A stretch of DNA of 64,000 nt from NCBI RefSeq assembly GCF_963259705.1, contig NC_081851.1, positions 59,852,855 to 59,916,854 on the forward strand, given 5' to 3'. This stretch comes from Myotis daubentonii (Eukaryota; Chordata; Mammalia; Chiroptera; Vespertilionidae). Each line of letters starts with the position of its first letter. Positions within the stretch are counted from its first letter, which is position 1. This document shows, piece after piece, positions 53,876-64,000 of the stretch. The position numbers and the translations under genes were made by a program. The notes under the pieces were generated by a model that worked only from the letters and a program-made list of their open reading frames with translations, was not told where the DNA came from and ran no database searches.

Positions 53876-55620
53876 TAATTTAAATGACTTTGCCCACCAT
53901 TTTACCCAGCAAACCTTATGAAGTGGGTAAAAAGCAAACCACAGACAGGAGGAAAAGCCCGCACCCTCCACCCTTGGGGTTTACATCTTTTACTTCTAGA
54001 GGGCTTAACAAATAACTTGTATTGACAGGATAGTCATTCTTAGTCATACCGGTTCTAGCCAATTACTGAGGAGCTAACCATGCCTTTTAAATAAACAATT
54101 CAAGTTAGTGAGAATAGAAGAGAGTACTAATTTTATTTACTGCCAACTTGAGGGATATGGCCATGCTTAATGACACAGGAAGTAGTGGTCTATTAGCATC
54201 AACCTGCAGCTTAACCAGCCATTAGGCTGGTGAGGAGAAAATGCAATGATCCAAGGAGAAGGATGTGGTACAAAATGTAGAGGAGTCTGTGAATGGTCTC
54301 CAGTACGGAGTTGGTAATTGATCAAGCTGGCTCTCCTAACTGTTCCCTTGGGAAACGTTGTCCTAGAAAATGGTAGAGGATAAAACGGCAAGCACCACGC
54401 TCCACAGTCTTCTAACTTTCTAGTGTCTGGAAGCATTGGGCAGACTTCTTCCCAATGGTCTTAGAGTTGATCCTACTCTCCCTCCTGCGATTCAAGGTCT
54501 TTACCCCCACTCTAAAGATTATAAAGTACAAAAGAGATACAAATAACTCCCCCTTATAAAATAATTGTGGGCTCTAGGAGTATCAGGAGATATGATTGAT
54601 AAGAAAAATGTGAACTTTTTTCTAGGTTGGGGTTGGTCCTCAAACCATCATGAACATATTGGGCTCAGGCTGAAAAACTAAAGAATAGGAACCATAAGAA
54701 CGTAGTTCTTCTGTAGTTTTGAAAGAAAGAACTGCATATGGTGGCCCAGAAGAGAGATATTTATAGCAATTTTTTAAAAAATGCACAGATTTCAAATTAA
54801 GTAGAAATAAACTATGTGCACCGAATTCTGGAAACTTTTAAAATTCAGTCTTTTGGGGGAACAAAAACCATAGGAATTCTAAGTGATTTCTCCTCTCATT
54901 GTTGAAGTTAGTGCTGAGTATGATTTGATATTTAAAAAATGGATCCTTTTGGGAAATTAATTTGACCCATTTATGTTAAATGGAATGAACTGAATAGATT
55001 GGAAGGTTTGGCCGTGTTAAGTTTTCACAGTGGTTATTTCAGAGCATGTTGAGATCTTTGGCTTTTGGTAGGTTTTTTTTTTCTTTGTGCCTGAAACTTC
55101 CCTCAGTAAATAATTTTATGTTATAGAAATGTCATTCTCTCAAATCTTGTTTCCAGTAATATATGAGGAGACACACACTGTATATAAAAATTAATCATTT
55201 TTCAACATCTAAACAGCAGCCTGAGAGCCACATGGGGAAGGAATTACTGCCTTTGGTCCTGAAGAACATCACATAAATCATTTAAAAGTTGATTTTGTAG
55301 TTAGAGTTGCAAGCTTTTGATAAGGGCCTCCCATCATCCCTTGTAATCTTCAGGTCATGAACCTGGTGGAAATAGAGTTCTGCAAACTAATGGATCTTTT
55401 CAACCAGGGTTATTTTCTGCCCAGCTCTCTCCAACTCTTTAGTTACCTTCCATTGACCTTTGCTCTGAGAATTTTCTTTTTATGTCTGTGGAAATAAATT
55501 TATTTTTTTCCAAGTCAAGAACAAGAGTAAGAGGAAAGCTAGTTTTCTGTGGTAGAAATTACATTCACTGAATGTTTTATTTCTAATAAGCAGTGAGGAT
55601 ATCTGTAAGGAAGCATTGTA
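53876..55620. other. Repeat-poor interval
   Basis: About 1.7 kb without a recognised family. An 89-codon minus-strand frame at 54167-54436 is unrecognised. Confidence 0.5.
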
Positions 55621-55624
55621 AGAT

Positions 55625-55714
55625 ATCCTTGTTGGAAGCATTGGCCTTAATATCATAAGTCCTGGGTTTGAATCCTAGATCTGAATAGTTTCAATCTTGG
55701 GCAAGTTAGAATGA
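55625..55714 (+). repeat. MIR fragment
   Basis: 'TGGAAGCATTGGCCTTAATATCATAAGTCCTGGGTTTGAATCCTAGATCTGAATAG' then 'CTTGGGCAAGTTAGAATGAG' keep the tRNA-like MIR head, including the GGTTTGAATCC B-box segment. Confidence 0.7.
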
Positions 55715-56035
55715 GCCAAGATTTGCTGCAATAAGAAACAACTCCAAAAATCTCAGCAACAAAAACAACAGAGATTTATTTCTTGCTCATACTGTGTTCC
55801 ATCATCATTAGCTCTGTTCTATGTTGTCCTCACTTCAGGAACTAGGATACTGGACAATCCTCCTTCTTGAATGTTGTCTGTGGTGGTGCAGGGAAAGGAA
55901 TATATCTTTAAAGGCATCAAGTGAAAAGCAATACATGCCTCTCTCACTTATATTTCATTAGCCAAAGCTAGTCACATGGCCACATCTAACTTCAAGGCGG
56001 AGGTGAGGTGTAATCATCCCCTGTACCCAGAAACC
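55715..56035 (+). repeat. Ancient LTR-like repeat, class uncertain
   Basis: 'GCTGCAATAAGAAACAACTCC', 'CTCAGCAACAAAAACAACAGAGATTTATTTCTTGCTCA', 'GTTGTCCTCACTTCAGGAAC', 'TCATTAGCCAAAGCTAGTCACATGGCCACATCTAACTTCAAGG' follow a common ancient mammalian repeat that I associate with endogenous-retrovirus LTRs (ERVL/MaLR type). Only non-coding sequence is present. Confidence 0.5.
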
Positions 56036-56187
56036 CGGAAAATATTAATGTTCTACTCCATTAATCTTCAATTTTCTTACCTGCAAATTCTATATACTTC
56101 TCTCTTCTGAATGTTGTGATTGATAGTCCTTAATGAAATGTATGCTCTATCTCTGTCGAACAACAATTATTATATAATAATAACACT

Positions 56188-56422
56188 GCCCTAGCTGGTT
56201 TGGGTCAGTGGATAGGGCGTCAGCCTGTGGACTGAAGGGTTCTGGGTTCAACTGCAGTCAAGGGCATGTACCTTGGTTGCAGGTTCCTCCCTGGCCCAGG
56301 CCCTGGTTGGAGCATGTGCAGGAGGCAACCAATCGATGTGTTTCTCTCACATCAATATTTGACTCTGTCTTTTCCTCTCTCTTCCACTCTCTCTAAAAAT
56401 CAATGGGAAAAATATCCTTGTA

Positions 56423-56425
<3 letters not shown>
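56188..56425 (+). repeat. Ves SINE
   Basis: GCCCTAGCTGGTTTGGGTC head, A box TGGGTCAGTGG, B box near GGGTTCAACTG, then 'GGCAACCAATCGATGTGTTTCTCTCACATCAATATTTGA' and the TATCCTTGTATGA tail motif, which is altered from TCCTCGGGTGAGGA. It ends in a (TA)n array; no clear target duplication remains. Confidence 0.95.

Positions 56426-56472
<47 letters not shown>
56426..56472. repeat. (TA)n microsatellite from a SINE tail
   Basis: About 23 TA units continuing the tail of the Ves at 56188-56425. They appear as a Tyr-Ile repeat in a spurious frame. Confidence 0.96.
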
Positions 56473-56473
<1 letters not shown>

Positions 56474-56514
56474 CTGTTATGTGTCACTTAAATTACCATG
56501 CTAACAATACACTG

Positions 56515-56626
56515 TATTATTTTATTTCATATTCATTATTTCACATTCATATTTCATATTCATTTATTTCATATTCATATTTCATTATTTTATTTTATTT
56601 CATATTTGATTTTATTTCATATTCAC
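56515..56626. repeat. AT-rich imperfect TTTCATATTCA minisatellite
   Basis: Repeated variants of ATTTCATATTCA, TTATTTCA and ATTTTATTTCA with irregular spacing over about 110 bp, between the (TA)n and a MIR relic. Confidence 0.8.
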
Positions 56627-56705
56627 AACAACCCTATAGCAGGTATTATTGTCACCACTCTAGGGATGAAACTGATGCTCAATAAGGTTAAATAATTTTT
56701 TCATT
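56618..56705 (-). repeat. MIR fragment
   Basis: 'TTCACAACAACCCTATAGCAGGTATTATTGTCACC' and 'GGGATGAAACTGATGCTCAATAAGGTTAAATAA' are the reversed MIR core. Confidence 0.78.
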
Positions 56706-57479
56706 AAACTTATGAACTGACTCCCCTGTCTATGTTTTGGCCCTGCTCTATAGGTTATTCAAACTTTAGATCGTTCACTTAAGGGATATTTACATTGTGG
56801 AACCACTTTAAAGATGGCATGGCCATCATGGACTCACTTCATTGCTTAAATATCTTGCCTTCTTGGGAATTACAGAAGGACCATTTGCTATGAACAGTGT
56901 TACTGTCCACTTCATTCTGTGCTTCCAGATGTACCTCTTCCTTCCCCAACTTAGTTGGTGAGAGAGGTAGCAGGAGAACTAAATATGATAAAAATTTGAG
57001 CCATTCCCATGGTATCCATATCATTTGTGTAAAGCAACTTGACCTAGAACTGCTCTTTAATCCATGTCCACCAGTTCCAGTCATATATGCATTACTGAGT
57101 GAAAGCTCCATGAGCTTCTATCTGCCAGTTTCTGATACGATGCTGCAGAGGCTCAGAATATATTTCTCGAATGAATAAATGGATGCTATAACACTTAGGC
57201 TTTTAAGGGATAGTGTTTCTTTTTTTACAGCTTAAAAATGGTCTACAAACCAGGATACCAAATGTACTAGGAAATACTAAAATTTTATTCAATTGATATA
57301 TCCAAGTCAGATGTTGCTGGAATCACCAATGAGTCCAAGACCACGTTAGCAGCTAATCTTCTTTGTTCCACCACTTGCTTTGGTCATCATCAAGCTTCAA
57401 GAAAATCCATGCTAACTTCTCACTTGGAGAAGAATGGGAACCATTGGTTTAAAGGAGACAAAGTATTCACTTGTCCCTT
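56706..57479. other. Non-coding stretch, nothing recognised
   Basis: Opposing frames of 90 and 93 codons at 56839-57178 overlap. Neither is recognised. Confidence 0.5.
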
Positions 57480-57620
57480 CTTGCAGTGTGCCAAAGATTG
57501 TGGTAAGGATCAGTAATATAGTACTAAACACAGCAGGCATGTTCTCTCTCCATGGAGCTTACAACTTACTTGTGAAACAAGCATTAAGCAAACATAACAC
57601 ACAAAAACACAAAAGAAGAC
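57480..57620 (+). repeat. Ancient LINE 3'-end fragment
   Basis: 'GTGTGCCAAAGATTGTGGTAAGGATCAGTAATATAG', 'TCTCTCTCCATGGAGCTTACAAC' and 'AAACAAGCATTAAGCAAAC' fit the LINE order (gtgctaggtgctgggg, then catggagcttacattc, then agacaataaacaa). Confidence 0.65.
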
Positions 57621-60600
57621 AACATCGTAAACTTTAATGAGAGTAATAAAGGAATCCCTGACCTACCGCCAAACCTCACTTGATATCCGCCTCATAATCA
57701 TTTTCCCTTTGTCTTCGACAGGAAGACACAAGAAGAAATGTGTGTGCTTGCTGAAGAACCCAGTGTAAGGTCTGACTTGCATTGCTATGCAGTGCTCACA
57801 CACACATTTTCCTCTTTAAATAATTCAGTCCCACCTGCACACAAAGGAAGGCATAGTATCCTGACATCCAGACGAGCATGGGATTTTTCTCCCCTGAATG
57901 GCTGACGTAAAAACTGCCTCATTTTCAGGGTCTACGAGACCACCTGTCTCAAATCTAGCATTGCCTAAAGAAATCAAGTTAGCCAAGTGAGACCTTGAGA
58001 TTGAAATCACCCAGAAACCCTAGAACTTTCATCACATTCAGTTTGAGCATTTCAACCCTAGTAGAACCCCAGCAAAATACCACTAGAAGAGTTTCTAATA
58101 TATTCTGTTAGATGGGTGTCCCTGCCTAATATGAAGGAGAAATCTTTCCAGCCAAGGGGAAAAATGACAAATAAATAGAATCTGAAAGGAGCTGAGAAAT
58201 GATTGCTTTTGCCAGCACAAGCTGTTAGTGTGTGTGCAGAATACTGATGGCCTGGGCTTCCCCTGTTTCCTATAGAAGAGAGAGTCTCAGGTAATTGATC
58301 TTGACACAGCCAGTGAGCATGCCCCAGACTGGCCTTCCAGGTAGAGTGATAGAACGTTCTAACTTCCTACTCTGGAGCAGCCTCATAGTCATGACTTCCC
58401 AGAGCACAGCAGGAGCCACTTTGACCTGTTTCTGTTGTTGTCTTCATGTGCTCAACAGATTTAGATTGTAAAGAAAAATTTATAGGAGCCCTTTCATCTC
58501 CCTTCCTTCCTGACTCTTTGCCAGACTGTATTCTCAGTTGTGGCTACATTGAGTAAGTTCATCCCTTTTAATGTGTGGGTGGAAACAAGATGAAAAGCTC
58601 TTGAAATAACTGAATTCTGAAATGTTTGCCACATACTCTTAGGTCTGATGATGAGGGAGGACAAACTGTATGTCTAGCTTTCTTGTCTGAAAGGGTCCAG
58701 ATATGTAAAATGAGCCACTTTGTTTCAGAGATTGTGGATTGTGGTTACATTTGGGAGATCTAAATATAAATTTAGAAAAAGAAAGAAAAAAAAACTTCTC
58801 TCAGAAAGGAAGGATAGTATTTCAGTAGCCCATGTCACAATTGCAATCCAAAGGAACCCAATGTTATCATTGCAGCCTCTGCTTTGCTGGAAGAGTGATT
58901 TCATGTTATTCATATTACCTTTCCTCCAGGGAGTGTGGGTATAACTGATATAAATTTACATGTCTTTGGGTTTATTCAATCTCAGCTTTGGCAAGAGAGA
59001 AAACTTCTAAAAAGAAGTTCATTTATTTGAGTCTTTACCACGAATGCTTTTGTTTCAGATCAGCCTAAGTTCATCAGAGTAGGTTGAAAACCCATGGGAT
59101 GAAAAGGTTTTAAAAATTGATTTGATGAGGTTGGTCAAGAAGCTGTTTTTTATCTTCAGAGATGACACTGCAGGTTGGCTTTCATAGGCTAGAGAACTTT
59201 GAATTGTTCATTCTGAAGCTGAGATGGGTTTTCAGTGAGGTACATACATCCCTTACCTAGTCCTCTGGTTTGCCCTTGAGAAACAGCTTCCAGAGTTAGA
59301 TGAACAGGTTGTGAGGGCTAATTTAAATTTGTATATAAAGAGGAGAGAGGAAGAGAGAGAATATCAACTGCTGTGCATATTCTTGGACTAAGGAAATGAG
59401 TCACTGTTGATGTGTAAATGTTAGTTGGGTTGCAATACATTAAAGTACTCAGATATAAGCTGTTAGCACCTTAGTTTAAATGAGTCTATTAAATTCACTA
59501 TCAACTTTCTTAGGTGTGAGACATAGGATACATACATTTTGGTACGAAAGGTGGTTGGAAAAGGTCTAAGTGCCATCTAGTTGGGCTTAATCTAGTGAGA
59601 CAGTCCCGGGACAGCCAGAAGTCAGCATGGAGGTATTGAAAACCTTGTGAAAGGTTTGATAGAAGCAGATACATGGTCAGTGGGAACTTAGATGTCATTT
59701 ACTCTGTGTGCTAATCTATATGATTTGGGTAAAATGACTACTGGCTATTTCTGAAAGTGGGAATAAATCTAAATAAAATGAAGATTTATTATACTGATGA
59801 TAGTCAATGACTGCCCGTACTCTAACAAAAGAGGATCATGAGAAGAAATGGTTCTCTTGTGGGTTTAAATATTGTGATGAAGGTGAAGAAAGGGGTGGGA
59901 AGAAGCTGCACGTGGTAGAAAGAAATAGCTCTTCCAACAAGGCAACATCGAGGGTAGGGTCTCCCACTGTTAAGTGGATCTTGATATTGAGAACGAAGTG
60001 AGGGCTGCGCCATTCAAGACAATGACGATCCAAATGTTAGGTCTGTGAGCAGCCACGTGTAATGAAAAGGCTACCTCATCCCCATCCTTGGAAATATTCC
60101 AACTCAGAACATCATGTAGCAATATCGTAGACAGGATTCCTCTCGTAAATTGAAAAAGTAGATCCTATGACTTCTAGGGGCCACTTTAACACTTAGCAAC
60201 CCAGATGTTTACATTCGAGACTGCCTATGGACTTTGTACAAAGTAATATTAACATCTTACATCTGTCTCATTGGCTCAATATCTCTGGAGGGATGTCTCC
60301 TTGCAGTACTTCTCTCAATTTATAAGAACTTATCCACAGAACTGTGCCAACCTTTAAAAAAATTGGATTGGGAAATTATTGTTTCCATTTCTTTTTCTTT
60401 CTGGTTCAATTACAGCCACCGGAGGCATCGTCAGAAAATTTGATTTTGTATTGAAAAGATCAAAGCCCTAAAAATACATTTTAACCAAGGCCAGAACTCA
60501 AAACAAGATCTTGGGTGGAGAGGAATGAAGACATAATGGGTAGGAGCCTTAATGCCAAAGACTGTTATTTCAATTTTTAGGGCCAATTGTGACTAAGAAT

Positions 60601-60640
60601 CTAAAAAGGAAATATGAATGTCAGTTATTGGTTATTTTAT
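57621..60640. other. Repeat-poor interval
   Basis: About 3 kb with no recognised family. Purine-rich runs occur at 58774-58795 and 59339-59362. Frames of 60-74 codons on both strands are featureless. Confidence 0.5.
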
Positions 60641-60839
60641 GTCATTTTGACGTCTGAAGCAAGTGGCTCCCCATGTGTTGAGAGGGACTCTGTTCCTCTC
60701 TTGGCACAACAGCTCTCCTAACAGTGGCTGGAACCTACCCCGGAGACCTGCTCGATTAACAAAAGAACAAGTAGTTGAACACTACATCCGCTGCTGGAGA
60801 TGTCAGTCAGAGAAGCCTAGGGTTGTAATTTGAACAAAA

Positions 60840-61010
60840 TGTCACTGTTTAGAGATTTTTTTATAATGTGCTTTTTCTGTGACGATAAATCACAGGCCTA
60901 TGCAGCGGATAATAACAAAATGTTTGACAGCTTTTCTTACAATTGTTTGGCATCCTGTTTGCCTAATTATTGTCAGCAGCACCCACACTGAGCATGCCGG
61001 TGCCATTCCC
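60840..61010. promoter_or_regulatory. Candidate conserved regulatory element
   Basis: A compact cluster of motifs common in developmental enhancers: TGACGATAAATCAC, TTTGACAGC (MEIS/TGIF-like), ACAATTGTTTGG (SOX-like) and CCTAATTATTG (homeodomain-like), in sequence free of recognised repeats. This is inference from motif content alone. Confidence 0.25.
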
Positions 61011-62394
61011 CAGCCCTCCTCTCTGCTCCTGATCCTGGGCCACAGGGCGGGCGTCACCGATCCTTGCTGTGTGAATAGGCTTGATAAACCTTGGGTTCCT
61101 GTGTCCACGTGGAGATGTGGTTCTGCCAGCTGACCAGATAGGAGAACAAAGCAGAAAGAGTTGCTGGAGAATTTCTGAAAGGCCATGTGGAGACAAAGAA
61201 CCATGGAGTTCTTTGACAAACTGAGAAATCACTGGCCTTATGGGTATAGGTTGGAAAATTGTGTATTTATGTAATCACCCTGCTTTGAAAAGGAAGGGAA
61301 TTAACTGCTTTAATTAACTCCAGTCAAAACGAGATCATCGCAGGGGGAGTGTTGACATAATGTGCTCTGCCATATCTGATATGCTCTTGGAAATAGTTGC
61401 TATCTCTGTAACCATCTTCCTTTCTCTTTCTCTAGGGCCTCACCAAGGTCCATAAACTAGGCAGCCTGTGAGAAGGGTCCAAAGAAGGAGGGAAGGTCAC
61501 AGAAAGGGTGATAAAAAGTTCATCCATAATTGTCATCGATTTTTTACAGGAATTTCATTATCATTTCTTAAGTTTCCTCTGATTGGGGCCCACCTGATAG
61601 CAAGCAAATAGGACATAGTCAAATGCCATCATCTGTTTAGGAGCTTCATGTTGAGAATTTGTTTAAAAGATATTCCCCTACAGTGTGTTTAAAGAGGTTT
61701 TCTGAAATATGTGGAGGTGTGCTGGTGGGGTAGGAAGCATCCATAGTACATGAGAGTTCTTTTAAAAGGAGCTAAATTCTGCAAGTGACGTTCACTATGC
61801 CATTAGCTAAAATGCAACTAAAAAGCTTATAACAGACCAGAAGATTCAGGCTGAGAATTATGAATATATATGTGTACTTATACATGTGTAGTATGGCTAT
61901 AATATAGAGTATATAAGAAATATATAGTATATGAATGTAGTATGCATACATAGTACCTATATAATATTTTTGTATAGTATTTATAAGCACATGGTGTGTT
62001 TTTCCTTGATGGCCTTAGGACTCTATTGTGGTTAGCCATCTTGTGGCTTCTGTTGGGTTTCAGAGTTCCAGCATAGCACCAGGAGCAGCTCCCAGGGCCT
62101 GTCAACCCTGTTCTTCCCGTTTGCAAACTGGGGTGACTATCCCATGGCCCTCATTTCAGCTCTGATACACACTTGGACACAAGGGTAGTGCCACTAAAAG
62201 CACCGAATAGAGTCATGGCCACCATTAGGGAAAGTCTCTTGGGCATAAGTCTTTGCTCTTTGATGTGTTCTGGATTGCAGTGATATTCTACTCTTACCAT
62301 AATTTGCCAACCAAGGCAAAAGAGGCATCCTCAAACTATTTTCATTCTTTTCTTAATGCTGCACATCGTTTCCCTAATGGAATCATGGACTTTG
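61011..62394. other. Non-coding stretch, AT-rich middle
   Basis: Mirror-image frames at 60879-61232 are unrecognised. A strong polypyrimidine-AG (CTTTCTCTTTCTCTAG) ends at 61436. A TA-rich stretch at 61860-61985 consists of imperfect TATA/TATG units. Confidence 0.5.
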
Positions 62395-62396
62395 AA

Positions 62397-62530
62397 AGCT
62401 GGGAGCTCTCACTTTAGAAATGAGAAAACCAAACTCCAGAGAGGTGAAGTGGCAGGCTAAGATCCCACAGTTGCCAAAAGAGGACCCGAAAGACTGAGGT
62501 TCCCTGACACCCAGTCCAGAATGCTATCCC
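62397..62530 (-). repeat. MIR3-like fragment
   Basis: 'AAATGAGAAAACCAAACTCCAGAGAGGTGAAGTGGCAGGC', 'GATCCCACAGTTGCC' and 'CTGACACCCAGTCCAGAATGCTATCC' follow the reversed MIR3 order. Confidence 0.68.
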
Positions 62531-63697
62531 CTCCTCTACATTAGCCTCCTTTTTAGTAGACACCCTCCCTATACAAAATAGCTCAGAAAAGAATGGTTCC
62601 ATCTTCCCTTTGAATATACATGACAAGAGATGGTCCAATCGCTGGGAGGCAGCGTGAGCTCTAGGACCTCCCAGAAGCTGAGGCGTTGGCGCCCTGCCTC
62701 TGCTGTCTCTCCAACCGGTTGTCTGCCCACTCACAGGCTGCGAGGGTGCAGATGGTGAGGATATCATCATTTCCACCATGGAGGTGGGAGAGAGAAGACA
62801 CACTATTTCATTTCAAATTCCTTGTTGTTTGTCATGTGAAAATTCTGTCACATTTGCAAATGTTATCCAACAGCTAGGAAGAAAGAATTCTTTCAAGTTC
62901 AGCCATAGAGAGATGGCATCAAAAAAAACCTGTCACTTATTAAAAAGGAAGGAAAGAGGAGAAGAAAGCAGAAATGGAGGAAAATGTAGGGAGAAATAGA
63001 ATTTGGAAAGAGACAAGATGGAAGGAACGGAAGAATAAATAACAGGACTCAAGTCCATACTGTTCTTATAATTAAATGGTGCCTTGCACATCAGCCCAAA
63101 TGTTCATTCTTGGATATAATTATCTCCTCATTAACATATGCAAAATTACTATTGCACAGTATGAGCTCTCTAGTGGAGATGTCAATATTACCATAATGAG
63201 CCTGTCAATCTTGTGAAAATGAACAGAAACCAATCTGCTAGCAGAATTTCATTGTCTCCTGAGAATTTAGTGGGTCTGATAGATTTACCTACTATTCAGA
63301 CAGACTAGATGACATTCAGTGTGGAATGACCTTGCAGACTGTAACTTATAGGTTAAAACTTAACTATTTTCTGGATGGAAATTTGAAATAAAAAAAAAGT
63401 AAAATTTTAAGCCACTTAAAGAAAATTATATTTTTGAGAGTTGCAAACAGTACTGTTTGTTGCATTTAGCTGCATGTTTTCTAATGACCTTTCTAAATAG
63501 GCTATCTGTTTGATGAAGCATTCTAACAGCCTACAAAGAAAAAAGGATGTTGAACAACTGAAATCAGGAGCCGTTTGAAACGGGTGTGTCATCAATTCAG
63601 CATGCCAACTCTAACACATAGTGTTGGCTGCCTTCTTACAAAGTGTTATTCTTTTTCACCCTTACCATGTAGGGAAATGACTTAAGACCCCAATCTC
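62531..63697. other. Repeat-poor interval before the last SINE
   Basis: No family recognised. The block 63085-63250 looks like candidate conserved regulatory DNA (octamer-like ATATGCAAAATTA, palindromic GATATAATTATC). Confidence 0.45.
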
Positions 63698-63709
63698 GTT
63701 TCTATTTTT

Positions 63710-63941
63710 TTGTTGTTGTTGTTTTTCTAATATATTTTTATTGATTTTATAGAGGAAGGGAGAGGGAGAGAGAGATAGAAATATCAATGATGAGAGAGAA
63801 TCATTGATTGGCTGCCTCCTGCACGCCCCACACTGTGGATCAAGCCCTCAACCTGGGCATGTGCCCTGACCGGGAATCGAACAGTGACCTCCTGGTTGAT
63901 AAGTCAATGCTCAACCACTGAGCCATGCCATCCAGGCTCTG
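63710..63941 (-). repeat. Ves SINE (hairpin subfamily)
   Basis: Reverse-complement Ves: T/GTT-rich tail, TTTTTATTGATTTTATAGAG, the ATCAATGA/TCATTGAT hairpin, 'GGCATGTGCCCTGACCGGGAATCGAAC' (B box) and 'CCACTGAGCCATGCCATCCAGGC' (head). A perfect 12-bp target duplication GTTTCTATTTTT (63698-63709, 63942-63953) borders it. Confidence 0.97.
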
Positions 63942-64000
63942 GTTTCTATTTTTAAATCAATTGATGATGTAGCAATTAGGAAAAACTTGTTTTTTCTTTT

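Noticed and set aside
55715..56035. Reading the repeat as part of an endogenous retrovirus with genes
   Set aside because: Only LTR-like non-coding sequence is visible; no retroviral coding domain was recognised on either side.
59339..59362. GA-rich stretch as a decayed Ves SINE
   Set aside because: No tRNA head, tail motif or target duplication nearby; it is only a short purine run.

Overview
The window looks like non-coding nuclear DNA from a vesper bat (Vespertilionidae). It is AT-rich and low in CpG, with no rRNA, tRNA or operon-like gene layout and no long open frame with coding character. The species call rests on two repeat signatures. Ten tRNA-derived SINEs carry the Ves hallmarks: a body ending in a (C)CTCRGGTGAGGA-like tail motif, or its reverse complement opening with a T-run and TTATTGATTT. 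One short non-autonomous Helitron of the HeliBat type has perfect Helitron termini; HeliBat elements are known from vespertilionid bats. Genus and chromosome cannot be read from the sequence.

Layout. 0-8 kb: a Ves SINE, an old HAL1/L1-like fragment, a Ves SINE with a large (GA)n expansion, (CA)n and purine microsatellites, then about 3 kb with no recognised repeat. 8-16 kb: a 5'-truncated bat L1 on the minus strand, a Tigger-like MITE, MIR, hAT and L2 relics, an eroded L1 reverse-transcriptase fragment and an L1M 3' end. 16.6-16.9 kb: the Helitron. 18-25.5 kb: a 42-bp hAT remnant that is little more than its two inverted repeats, MER5A, other hAT and L2 relics, a MIR split by a Ves insertion, another MIR and another Ves. 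26-36 kb: LINE 3' relics, one Ves, two lineage-type hAT MITEs with perfect 8-bp target duplications, and a 171-bp compound microsatellite. 38.1-39.1 kb: a 5'-truncated L1 with an ORF2 C-terminus broken by one stop codon. 39-49 kb: mostly unique sequence with L2 and MIR relics. 49.9-51 kb: a 495-bp hAT MITE followed by two head-to-tail Ves SINEs of different subfamilies. 52-57 kb: two plus-strand Ves SINEs whose tails have grown into microsatellites, LINE and MIR relics and an LTR-like repeat. 57-63.7 kb: largely unique sequence, including stretches that look like candidate conserved regulatory DNA. 63.7-64 kb: a final Ves.

No host protein-coding gene could be established. The only recognisable protein-coding remains are L1 ORF2 fragments. 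The best host-exon candidate is a 41-codon frame at 40008-40133 that starts with a signal-peptide-like segment and contains a GTAAGT donor; it remains unproven. The window is most simply a gene desert or part of a very large intron. Family names are given from recognition of consensus motifs, not from a database search.
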